Made by a program: the position numbers and the translations under genes. From Candidatus Altimarinota bacterium (GTDB lineage: Bacteria > Patescibacteriota > Gracilibacteria > BD1-5 > UBA6164): a stretch of 64,000 nucleotides of DNA. The notes beneath the pieces were generated by a model. It was given only the letters and a program-made list of their open reading frames with translations. It was not told the origin of the DNA and made no database searches. The stretch lies in assembly GCA_028696815.1 (NCBI GenBank), contig JAQVGG010000001.1, forward strand, positions 1-64,000. The letters run 5' to 3'. Shown piece by piece: positions 19,877-29,881 of this stretch; position 1 is the first letter of the stretch; every line of letters starts with the position of its first letter.

Positions 19877-21844
19877 ATGAAAAAAATAAAAAACAAACTA
19901 CTATCTACCTATAAACCTATTTACCTATCAGCCTTTACCCTAGTAGAACTCATAGTAGTGATTACTATCTTAGCCATACTAGCCACTATAGCTTTTATCT
20001 CACTATCTTGATACTCACAAGATGCTAGAAACTCTAGTAGAGCAAGTGATGTAAAAACTATAGAAAAAGCTTTGCAAGTATATGGGACAAGAAATAATAT
20101 ATACCCAGCACCAGAAAAACCTCAAACTGTATCATACTCATGAGAAGTAGTATACTACCAATGAACATTTTGAGATTCACCATATAAAGAAGTATGAAAT
20201 CTAAGTAATATACCACTAGATCCACTTACAGAAGAAGAGTATATCTACTCAGTAACAGTTAATAAAAATCAATATGAAATACTAGCTATATATGAGGGAG
20301 AAATAGTAATGACCTCACCCCAACCCTCTCCTTTGATAGGAGAGGGGGTAGCTACAAGCATAATTCCACAAACACATGCAGCAGAAACGTATAAACCCAA
20401 AGTTACGGGAACATACAATAAAATATATGTAAAAACAGAAAACTACTATATCCCACTACCAAGTCTAATAAATGCAGAAGTAACAAATACATGAATCACT
20501 CTAGACTCAAATACAATAAACTCACAAGTCATAACAAACTGAACTAATCTACCACAAATCTGAACTACTATCACAAGCCAAACATGATGATTAACTATAA
20601 ACCTAATATCATACGCTTGAAATATAACAAGTAGATCAACACAAGCAGATAAAGTAGCGCTAGCTAACGCACTACAAACAGCATATACAGGAACAACACT
20701 AGCAACAAAGCCAATCTACCAAACTATACTATCAAAAACTACAGATGAAGAAAAAGCAGGTATGATAGACCTAGTAGTACTATGAAACTGAGCTAATACT
20801 ACAGTAGCACAAACTACAAACTACTCATGTGATGAAACAACAAAACCAACAGATAATGGTCACATAATATATACTACAGGTACACCCACAAGTGAAAATC
20901 AAGCCTATGTGCAAAATGAAACTAACTGTTGATACTCATGTACTGACTGATACACAGGTACGAGTTGTGAAACAGCTCCAGATTTAATCACAAGCACAGA
21001 CTGTACTTCAGCTTGATGGTATTGGGTTAATGATACATTAGATACAATGTGAAGTTGATATTGTATATCACCTAGAATAGAAGCAAATGGTGATACAAAA
21101 TGAATAGCTTGGCAGGATGTATGAACATCTTTATGATGGACAACAATAAATTATGCAACAACTGAATGATTATCTAATAATTCATATTGAGTTACAGCAT
21201 ATTTATCAAATTATACATGTTGAACCTTAAATAGTTGACATACTGATGTACTGGATTATGGAGATACAGTAGCATGAAGAATGAAATGGTTATCAGGTTT
21301 TGCAAATACAAATAATAATGAAACAGAATTAGCAAATATAGACTGGATAAATATAACAACAAATAATACAAGCTATGCAATACCATCAATATATATAGCA
21401 GATTGTATAGACTGAATAAAAGACTTAACTACTGATATGATATTATGAGCAGAAACAATAACTCGGAGTAATTATACATCTACAACAGATTCTGATGCAA
21501 CAAGAACAATAAGAAATAAATATTTACTTGGTTGGGCAAAATCAAGTTGATCACATTTACCAAGTGCATATTCTTCAATAGATTATGAAGTATGAGATAA
21601 TCTAACTTGAGATGAAAGATGAGAATATCAAGTAGCCTGTGAAAATAATGCAACAATATGATGAGATTTAAATACAGATATTTCAAATGAATGGATATGG
21701 ACGTCAGCCATAGGTAATACCACTGGTAGTTATTGGGGGCGTACTGCTCGTGTAGTAGGTTACTATGGTTGCGGAGACCAGCATTACACTTATACAGGTA
21801 ATCGTAATGGTACTCTATCTGCTAGGTTTGTTGTTCGTCCTTAG
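19877..21844 (+). CDS. Prepilin-like DGR target protein with variable C-terminal domain
   Basis: A 655-residue protein. The N-terminus has a class III signal (SAFTLVELIVVITILAIL) for prepilin peptidase and a conserved module to about residue 230 shared with the proteins at 32298 and 41692. The middle has paired cysteines (about residues 320-375). The last 50 residues match a C-type-lectin-like DGR variable domain: IWTSAIGNTTGSYWGR and ARFVVRP frame the diversified positions. The final 141 coding bases are the variable repeat. An in-frame family A palindrome encodes [12 protein letters not shown] at about residue 147. Probably a surface pilus tip or adhesin whose ligand-binding face is hypermutated. 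Confidence 0.92.
20311..20348 (+). repeat. Family A palindrome inside the DGR pilin
   Basis: GACCTCACCCCAACCCTCTCC, TTTGATA, GGAGAGGGGG. It is read in frame ([12 protein letters not shown]) and is missing from the paralogues at 32298 and 41692, so it is an insertion. Confidence 0.8.
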
Positions 21845-21850
21845 AGCAAA
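21704..21850 (+). repeat. DGR variable repeat (VR)
   Basis: A 147-base repeat aligned without gaps to the template at 24842-24988. I count 12 mismatches, all at positions where the template has A: VR bases are T (six), C (five) and G (one). Most fall in AAT/AAC codons, turning asparagine into Tyr, Thr or His. The last 33 bases are identical in both copies and include GCTAGGTTTG, the likely initiation-of-mutagenic-homology region. The repeat runs six bases past the TAG stop codon. Confidence 0.97.
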
Positions 21851-22080
21851 CTATCTAGTTATCTAGTCATCCTGAGCTATTGTCATTATCCGGCTTGACC
21901 GGATAATCCAGTAGATGGAGTTAATCAGCTCACTGGATACTCTGGTCAAGCCAGAGTATGACAAAAGGGAAAGCCAGAGTATGACAAAAGGGAAAGCACG
22001 AGGATGACAAGGAAAAAATACATAAATCTAAAATATAATCCCGAGTATTCCCGAGTTATCGGGACACGGTAGGGATTATA
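21851..22080. repeat. Cluster of family D palindromes after VR
   Basis: Contains GTCATTATCCGGCTTGACC, ATACTCTGGTCAAGCCAG, a duplicated CCAGAGTATGACAAAAGGGAAAG unit and a long hairpin TATAATCCC ... GGGATTATA around CCCGAGTTATCGGG (about 22033-22080). Related units lie in the RT gene and at the end of the GIY-YIG gene. Confidence 0.7.
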
Positions 22081-22094
22081 TTTTTTTATACAAA

Positions 22095-22215
22095 AAACAC
22101 TAGATGCCCCTGAGGTGTAGAAAATCCTTATGCTTTTACAAAAGCGTAAGGAAAATATATTATACAACATAGAAGCATCTAGAAAGCATAAGGAGAGCCT
22201 CTAGAGATTGTCTTA
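22095..22215 (+). ncRNA. Structured leader upstream of the reverse transcriptase
   Basis: CTAGATGC (22100-22107) pairs with GCATCTAG (22175-22182), enclosing the hairpin CCTTATGCTTTT (22126-22137) with AAAAGCGTAAGG (22140-22151). The same CCTTATGCTTT can instead pair perfectly with AAAGCATAAGG at 22183-22193. The two pairings exclude each other, as in an attenuator or switching leader. It ends about 40 bases before the RT start codon. Function unknown. Confidence 0.45.
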
Positions 22216-22251
22216 TATAAACCATTTTTAGAAAAACTAACTTGTCAAGAG

Positions 22252-24141
22252 ATGGAAAAACAAAGTTTTAGCTTAGAAGAGCTATATATAGCTTATAAAG
22301 ACTGTATAAAAAATAAAAAATCTTCTAAAGATTATTTAAACTATGAGTTAGAGTATTGAAAATCAGATTTAGTAAAACTACTACAAGAAATAAACAGTAA
22401 AACATACAAAGTATGAAGAAGCTATTGTTTTATAGCTTATAAACCAAAGATAAGAGAAATATTTGCATCAAGTTTCAGAGATAGGATAGTTCATCATCTA
22501 TTAGTTTGAAAACTAGAGTGATATTTTGAAAAAAGATTTTATAAAAATGTTTTTAGTTGCAGAAAAGAAAAGTGAGCGTTACTTGGTGTTAAAACTTTGT
22601 ATAAGGATTTACAGAAAATACCTAACTGTCATTGACGGGCTTGATATCACTGTCATTGACAGGCTTGATATCACTGTCATTATCCGGCTTGACCGGATAA
22701 TCTAGGAGAGTTTAATCAACTCTCTAGATCCCCGTGTTGATCCCCGTGTCAGGCACGAGGACGAGGATGACAAGTAAAGAAAGATTTAATATGACAAAGA
22801 AATGAAGAATGGTGTTATTTACAACTAGATTTAAAATGATTTTTTATGAATATAGATAAAGATATACTCTATAAATTAATAAATAATCACATAACAAAGA
22901 AAAACTTTGAAAATCATCTACTTTTAAGATACCTTATAAAAGAAATTATTTATAATGATCCAGTAGCTTGAGTTGAAAAAAGGTGAAAACTATCTTTGTA
23001 TAAACTAGTACCTAAATCCAAAAGTTTATTTTGAAGACCAAAAGGTAAATGACTACCTATATGAAATCTTACAAGTCAGTTTTTTGCAAATATATACTTA
23101 AATGAATTGGATAATTATATAAAAAGAGATTTAAAAACGGCTTATTATTACAGATATGTAGATGATTTTATATTACTTTGAACAAAGCAGGAGTTAAAAA
23201 ATAAATTTAATAAAATAGAGATATTTTTAGAAAATATGCTAAAACTTAGATTATCAGAAAACAAGACAAAACTTCTACCAGTTACTTATGATATAGATTT
23301 TATAGGCTATGTTATAAGAGCAAAGAAAATTATACTTCCAAGAAAAAGAAATATAAACTCTTTTAAAGATGTTGTATATAAACAAAAAATAAATAATAAA
23401 GATGTAGTTGATCATACATTTTCAAGTATAAACTCATATCTTTGAATACTAAGAAATACTAAATCATATAATCTAAGAGAAAAATACTTAAATAAATTAA
23501 ATGATATTGTCTTTAAGCAAAATCTTGATTATTTAAAGATTACAAAAGATAATGAATTATACTATATTTTAGATTCTAATAAAAAGCCATTGAAAAAATA
23601 TAAAGAAGTCCAAGAAAAATATAAAGATCATGTAATTATAGTACAAGTAGGATGTTTTTATAAGGTATTTGATAGACAAGCTATATATTTTTCAGAGAAA
23701 ACTTGATTAAAGTTAACTATTTTTAATCCTAAGACTAAAGCCGAAAGGATTATGTGTTGATTTCATGAAAAAAGTTTAGAAAAGTATTTAGGATTGATAG
23801 AAAAAGAAAATATAAATTCAGTTGTATTAAAGCAAATTAAAACTAGTGATAATAAAATAGAAAGAGAGATTTATAAAATTTATAAGTTTGATGCTAAAAA
23901 TAATATACCTATATATTCAAGAGAAACTATTGAAGAAATAAAAGCAAATTATTATAAAAAATACTTGAGTAAAAGTAGCTTATCTCAGGATACACAAAAA
24001 GATGTTTCAGAAAAAGAAACATCTTTTTTAGATATAGAAAAAGAGTTTTTAAAAGATTTCAAATCTAGAGATTTTAAAGATCAAACATACTATGAACTTA
24101 TTGAATACATCATAAAATGGAAAAATAGCCTAAAAATTTAA
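22252..24141 (+). CDS. DGR reverse transcriptase with C-terminal MutS-I-like domain
   Basis: A 629-residue protein. RT motifs include YLQLDLKGFFMNI (catalytic Asp), GLPIGNLTSQFFANIYLNEL (the I-G-x3-S-Q form typical of DGR enzymes) and YRYVDDFIL with YVDD at residues 302-305. Residues about 445-560 resemble MutS domain I (VIIVQVGCFYKVFDRQAIYF, then ERIMCGFHEKSLEKYL), and the tail is charged. Such MutS-like modules are known DGR accessories; here one is fused. Residues about 125-174 are encoded by a family D repeat with seven in-frame TGA codons. It lies between VR and TR and would copy template RNA with errors at adenines. Confidence 0.93.
22624..22775 (+). repeat. Family D repeat inserted in frame in the RT gene
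   Basis: Two tandem copies of ACTGTCATTGACxGGCTTGATATC followed by TATCCGGCTTGACCGGATA, then CTCTCTAGATCCCCGTG with a TGTCAGGCACGAGGACGAGG tail. It encodes about 50 Gly/Cys/Pro-rich residues just before the RT motif with the first catalytic Asp. It would be full of stops under the standard code. Confidence 0.85.
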
Positions 24142-24366
24142 TACCAGTGTAATGTCATACAGTTATAATATAGGTTGGTTAAAATTTACTATGGAATTTA
24201 GTAAATACCATTTATTTTTTATAATTTGGGTTTTATTCACTATGTAGAACTGTCATTTAGAACTTTCCCAATTTGTCATTGTCGAGCTTAACTTATTTGT
24301 CATTGTCGGGCTTGACCCGACAATCTAGAAAACTATAATCAGTTCATTTAACTTAAAGCTACAATA
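24142..24366. repeat. Spacer with family D repeats
   Basis: GTCATTGTCGAGCTTAAC and GTCATTGTCGGGCTTGACC with CCGACAATC occur at about 24276-24332. No gene is seen. Confidence 0.6.
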
Positions 24367-24666
24367 ATGAAAACATATTATGTATATATTCTTGCAAGTA
24401 AAAGAAATTGAACTTTATATATTTGAGTTACAAATGATTTAATCAGAAGAATATATGAACATAAAAATAAGCTAATAAATTGATTTACAAAAGATTATCA
24501 AATAGATAAGTTAGTTTATTTTGAAGAAACAAATGATATTAAAGTTGCTTTACAAAGAGAGAAAAACTTAAAAAAGTGGAATAGAAAACGGAAGTTAGAG
24601 TTAATAGAAAAGTTTAATTCTACTTGGCAAGATTTGTATACTGGATTATCCGGTCAAGCCGGATAA
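24367..24666 (+). CDS. GIY-YIG domain protein
   Basis: A 99-residue protein of the short UPF0213/YhbQ-like group. It opens with YYVYILASKRNGTLYIGVTNDL, the GIY-YIG core with the second glycine encoded by TGA, then RRIYEHKN and a C-terminal REKNLKKWNRKRKLELI. These are putative single-domain nucleases of unclear role. Its last eight residues (TGLSGQAG) and stop codon come from a family D palindrome, so the natural end has been altered by an insertion. It sits between the RT and the template repeat. Confidence 0.88.
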
Positions 24667-24739
24667 TGACATAAAAACAAGCTGGAGAATGATATTTAAG
24701 TGATGATTAAGTTTGGCAAATATTTACATAGTTATAAAT

Positions 24740-24841
24740 GAGTTATACCCCTCAAGGGGGTACCGAGGTAATTTTTAGTATAAGATACTACATTACTATT
24801 GATTATAGGAAAAAAGATAGATAAAGAAATAAAACAAAGCT
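24740..24841 (+). other. Region just upstream of the template repeat
   Basis: Contains a hairpin (TACCCCTCAAGGGGGTA, about 24749-24766), then GAGGTAATTTTTAG. The template RNA of a DGR usually extends on both sides of TR and folds; this segment may be part of it. Confidence 0.35.
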
Positions 24842-24988
24842 TCAGCCATAGGTAATACCACTGGTAGTAATTGGGGGCGTAATGCTCGTATAGTAGGTAA
24901 CAATGGTTGCGGAGACCAGAATAACAATAATACAGGTAATCGTAATGGTAATAAATCTGCTAGGTTTGTTGTTCGTCCTTAGAGCAAA
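24842..24988 (+). repeat. DGR template repeat (TR)
   Basis: A 147-base non-coding copy of the VR with 12 extra adenines where VR has other bases. If translated it would read SAIGNTTGSNWGRNARIVGNN..., with AAT/AAC codons at all diversified sites. It lies between the GIY-YIG gene and avd, downstream of the RT gene. Confidence 0.97.
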
Positions 24989-25071
24989 TTAAATGAAATA
25001 TAAAGAGTCCCGTAGTCGGGACGATTTACTTATAGAATTTACCCTGTGGGTATAAATATAATTAAAACACA

Positions 25072-25416
25072 ATGGCAAGATATGAACACCTTACTATATA
25101 TAAAGAAGTATATAGTTTATCAGTAGTACTATTTTCAATAGTATCAAGATTTTGAAGAGATTTTAAATTTAGTTTATGAAATAGGTTGCTAGATACTATA
25201 ACAGAGATTTTAGAACTGGTAGTTTTGATAAATAGTTTACAAAAAGACAATAGAAAAGACTATTTTGATAAACTAGAAAAACATTTAACTAGGCTTAATT
25301 TACTTTTAAATATATCAAATGATTTAAAAGTATTTTGAAAAGAAAGTGTTTATTTAAATTGTATAGAGAGTATAGTAAAAGTAAGGAAGTTGAAAAGAGG
25401 ATGGGAGAATGCTTAA
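25072..25416 (+). CDS. avd: DGR accessory variability determinant (Avd)
   Basis: A 114-residue, lysine/arginine-rich, mostly helical protein matching the four-helix-bundle Avd/23S-rRNA-IVP family: YEHLTIYKEVYSLSVVLF, then NRLLDTITEILELVVLINS and a C-terminal basic helix (VRKLKRGWENA). Avd forms a pentameric ring that binds the RT and template RNA and is needed for mutagenic copying. It starts 84 bases after TR. Only by position and fold is it told apart from other four-helix-bundle proteins. Confidence 0.85.
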
Positions 25417-25445
25417 TAATAAAAATTTATAAATTAAATCAAGTA

Positions 25446-26504
25446 ATGCAAAAAAATCTAAAAAAATATTTTAGTTCAATCTTTATATTATTTTTTTTTA
25501 TAGTTATCTCATTTTATCAATGAGAAGAATATTTAAATTTTTATCAAAGTTATAATAATCAAGAACAAACAAAAATAATACAAGCAAGTGAGATAGAAGA
25601 TTTTTCTCTTAAAAAGATTAGAAATCTAGATGATACAAGTTTATATTATACTCCTTATAAATCACTACTTGATGATATAACAGAAAAGATAGATAAAGCG
25701 AATTCCAGAGTTTATATTGAAGTCTATATGTTAACAGAAACAAGGATACAAGACTCATTAATTAGAGCTAAAAAAAGATGAATAGATGTAAAAATAGTTC
25801 TAGAAAAAAATCCATATATGGCTTACAATATAAATGATAAAGCTTATAAAAATATGGAGAAAAACTGAATTGAAATAGTATGGTCAAATTCCAAGAATTA
25901 TTCTTTAAATCATACTAAGCTATTAATCGTAGATGAAGAAGCTATAATTTCTACCTGAAATCTTACTTACTCAACTTTTACTTACAATAGAGATTTTTTT
26001 GTAGTTATAAATGATAAACTGTTGCTGGAAAAACTCTTGAGTATTTTTAATGCTGATTATGCTTGAGAAGATTTTTCAATATATGATGATAATCTAGTTT
26101 TAAGTCCAAATTATTCTAGAGAAAAGCTTGAAAAGATGATATTAGAAGCTAAAGAATCTATTGATATGTATTTCCAGTATTTAGAAGACGAAAAGCTTTT
26201 TAATATAGTTTTATCTAAACTAAAATCATGAATAAAATTAAATATAGTATTAGCAGAAACTGCTTTAGAAAATAATAAGGAAGAGATTGAAAAATTGGAT
26301 TTAGCTTGAGCACAAGTTAATTTATTAAAGAAGCCAACAATCCATTCAAAAGCTATACTTGTAGATGACAATTATTTATTTATCTGAAGTGTAAATTTTT
26401 CTGAATATAGTATAGATAAAAATAGGGAAATATGAATAATTTTGAAGGACGAAGATGTTATAAAAAAATTTAAAGAAGTATTTGTAAAAGATATTTGAAA
26501 TTAA
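25446..26504 (+). CDS. Phospholipase D-family protein, membrane-anchored
   Basis: A 352-residue protein with an N-terminal membrane helix (residues 8-25) and two HKD motifs: HTKLLIVDEEAI with STGN (about residue 155) and HSKAILVDDNYLF with GSVN (about residue 300). PLD superfamily members with an N-terminal anchor include cardiolipin-synthase-like enzymes and nucleases (Nuc). Which activity applies here cannot be told. It follows avd by 30 bases and could be co-transcribed with it, but there is no known link of PLD proteins to DGRs. Confidence 0.88.
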
Positions 26505-26710
26505 ACAAAGACGCAAATAGATTTTGGAAAAATATATTTGTTGACTTTGTTTATACAAAACCTATATTGGATTTTGAATTATGAAATAATTTGAATTATC
26601 CAATACTGTTTAGTATAATCAAGCTAAAATACTTACTCTTTTTTGTAAAATTCATAAACATAGTATAAAATAAGTAAAGTATAACTATTATAAAAACTAA
26701 TATAAAAATT

Positions 26711-29515
26711 ATGTTACTCAGATTTTTCAAGATTTTTTTGTGAATTGTTTTTACATTTATTGCATTTTTTTTAGTTTTCTTCACATTTTTTATAAATGAA
26801 GATAGTTCAAATACAAACTATTCAGAATTATTAAGCAATAATGAAGAATGAATTTTTAATATTTCATTTTCATGAACAACAATAATTGAATCAAAAGAAG
26901 CTACAAACTCTTGAGTTTTTATTCAAAAACTAAATAGTCTAGACTCAATCTATTTTACTGAAATAAATAGTGTTTCAGTTTTGGAGGATACAAATGATTT
27001 ACTAAAAATTAAATTGGATAAATGAATTTACATACTTGATTTAAATGATTTAACTAAAACTTATACTGTAAGTGCTAATTGATTTAATATTGAGCCTATT
27101 TGATGAGGTAAGATTTATGTTGATACTTTATCAGATCAAAATTTAGTTTTTTCTATTAATTCAACTTTTAATTTAGAGTTTATAGATACAGAAAAACAAG
27201 AAATAATAACATCAATATATCTTTTCCCACATAATTATATAAAGTTTTATCCAGAAAAAAATTTATGACTTGCTAATACTGACCTGTATAGGATAAAAAC
27301 AAAAATATCAAATGGTTATTTTTGATATAAGTTAACTAATACTCTAAAGATTAATATATTATTACATGAAAAATGAGCATGATTTTTTAATATAGTATCA
27401 AAGCATTTTATAAAAAATGATTTATTAAATACTGATAAATATAATATTATTGATTCACTTGAATTTTATTCTTATCCTTGAAAAGAGTACATAGATAAGT
27501 ATTTTAGCATATTTATAAATAAATCTAAAAAGAAGTTTTATTATAAAAATATAGTTTATAATGATGTGATAGAGTTATTTGATTTAGATATAAAAAACGA
27601 TTCAAAAATCAATACAATACTTTTAAATATAGATAAATTAAAAGAGTTAAGTATAAATGATTATAACGAGGTTGTTTCTTTAATTAAATGAATTTATAGT
27701 GTAGTAGCTAAATACAACGATATAGAAGATAGTGAAAAATTATATAATTTTATAAATTTGATAAATAAAATTGATAAAAAAGAAAAGGCAGTTGATGTTT
27801 TAAATAAAAAATTTAACTATTTAAAAAATATATATTTATATTATGATTTTAAGTGAGATAAATTAAATACATATTTTAAAATATTTATAGAAAAATTTTT
27901 TAGTGAGCTTGAAGAAAACAATAATAAAATAGTATTTACAAGTGCAGTAAGTAAAAGATTTATGGAATCATTTTTGTTTTATTTTGAAGACTATATTGAA
28001 GATAATTTATACATTTATACAGATGAATCAGAAAAAGAGTTATATAACAAAGATAAATTAGCTGATTATAATTTTATTTTACATAAATATTTACTATTAA
28101 ACAATACTATTTATTTTTCAGATACTAAAGTATATGAGGTTGTAAAAACATGATTATTAAGAAATAAAGACATATTATTACTTATTTCTGATTATATTTT
28201 AAACAGTTTATTAGAAGAAATTGAAAAATCAGAAAATACAATTTTTATTGTTAAAAAGAGAGTATCACAAATTGAACAAAAAGATATAGAAAATCTAAAA
28301 GCAGATATTTCATTTATTTTAAAATTATATAAAAATAATATCACTATTCTAGATGATAAAAAAGATAAATTACTTTTATCAGTATACTCAACTTTTGAAT
28401 CTAAATTTCATGAATACTTTTTAGCTTTACTAGATTACACACAGTATAGTTTAGAGTTTGATGTAAGTGAAAAAGGTCTTATTGACCATATAAAAAATAA
28501 TCAATGAGTTACTGAAAAAAATTATACAGAACAAGATGTTAGGACTTATTTATCAAGTTTTAACTCTGTGAATATATGAAATATAATAATAAATGAAACA
28601 GAAGTTAAAAATACTTTTTCTGTTGAAAATTTTAATGTAAATAATAATATTTTAAGCTTTAATATAGATTTTTCAAATTTTAAGACTATTAAAGATATTT
28701 ATATTAATGGACAGATAACTTATAATACATATTTGTTAGATGATTTAGAAATTTCTATGAAAGAATTATATGATATAGTACCACTTGAGGAAAAAGAAAA
28801 GTATAACTTTAAAAACTTTTTTTATCAAATAGTGTCAAAGACAAGCGAGTCTCAAAATACAGATATTTATATATATAAACAAGATGAATTAGAAGAATCA
28901 AAAGCTATATCTACTTTTAAAAGAAATATATTATCAAATGATGGTGAATTAGGGAAAATAAATTCAGTTTTAAGTATAAAGTATAATAATTTACAAGTTA
29001 ACTCAGTAGATAATATTATTATAAAAGATTCAATTCTTTATACAAAAGTAGATGTATCAAGAAATATAAAATCTTATATTTCTCATTTATCTTCTAAATA
29101 CTTTTTAGACAAAGATTGAAGTTACTTATATGATTCTCAGTGAATTCAATTAACTGTTTATACTGAAAACGGATACAGTAAAGATAGTCCAATGTTTTGA
29201 TGAAATAAACTTAAAATTATCTGAAAAATCAAAATATCTGAACTAAAAACTACTTTTGAAAATATTGCATATAGTTTTGATAAAATAGATAACATTTATT
29301 CAACTATATTAAATTTATCAAATGCTTCAAATCTTAGTATAAATTATATACTTGAAACAAATAATATAATAGTAAAACTTGAAAATAACTGAAAAATTAT
29401 TAATATCACTTTACTTTGAGATAATGTTATATCTATAATGAGTTGAGGTACTGAGTATATTAAATCTCCTGTAAGATATAACTTAATTTCTGATATTTTA
29501 AAACAAATAAAATAA
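26711..29515 (+). CDS. Large membrane-anchored protein of unknown function
   Basis: A 934-residue protein with one N-terminal membrane helix (residues 1-28) and a very Asn/Lys/Ile/Tyr-rich extracytoplasmic part. The first 230 residues look beta-rich (FecR/FHA-like pattern IKLDKGIYILDLN, FNIEPIGGGKIYVD is suggestive only), the middle is helical, and the end has repeated beta-type segments. No catalytic motif is recognised. A small anchored protein follows 4 bases later and is probably in the same operon. Confidence 0.75.
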
Positions 29516-29519
29516 TTTT

Positions 29520-29768
29520 ATGGCAAAGAAAACAGCAACAAAAATTTTTGCATTTTTAGCACTATTTTGAATATTAATCTGAGTAGTAGGAACAGGTTTA
29601 TTGTTCTTCTTTGGGTGAAATGGTGGAGAAGAAGTTAAAACTATAACTCCTGAAGAACTTCAAAATCTTATAAATTCTGGAACTTGAATTGAAATAGATA
29701 ATAGTATTGAAGATATTATTAATTCTGGAACTATAGAAGAAGTTCAAACTTGAAGTATTGAAAATTAA
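29520..29768 (+). CDS. Small membrane-anchored protein, hypothetical
   Basis: An 82-residue protein with one hydrophobic helix (about residues 10-33, containing GILIGVVGTGLLFFFGG) and an acidic tail with two similar segments (NLINSGTGIE and DIINSGTIEE). No family is recognised. It directly follows the 934-residue protein and ends at a terminator. Confidence 0.65.
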
Positions 29769-29805
29769 AAAAAATCTCTCCCGAGTATTCGGGAGAGATT
29801 TTTTT
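29766..29805 (+). terminator. Terminator with a CCCGAGTATTCGGG core
   Basis: AAAAAAATCTCTCCCGAG / TTCGGGAGAGATTTTTTT. The core resembles palindromes at 22043 and 25008. Confidence 0.9.
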
Positions 29806-29881
29806 TAATTTATAAAACTATTTGAAAAGTTAAGTAAAATGGTTAATATTCTACTACTTTAATAAATGAAGATAATTTAAA

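Noticed and set aside
22252-24141. RT as part of a group II intron or retron
   Set aside because: No maturase/HNH domain or intron ends, and a matched VR/TR pair with adenine-only changes makes DGR the better reading.
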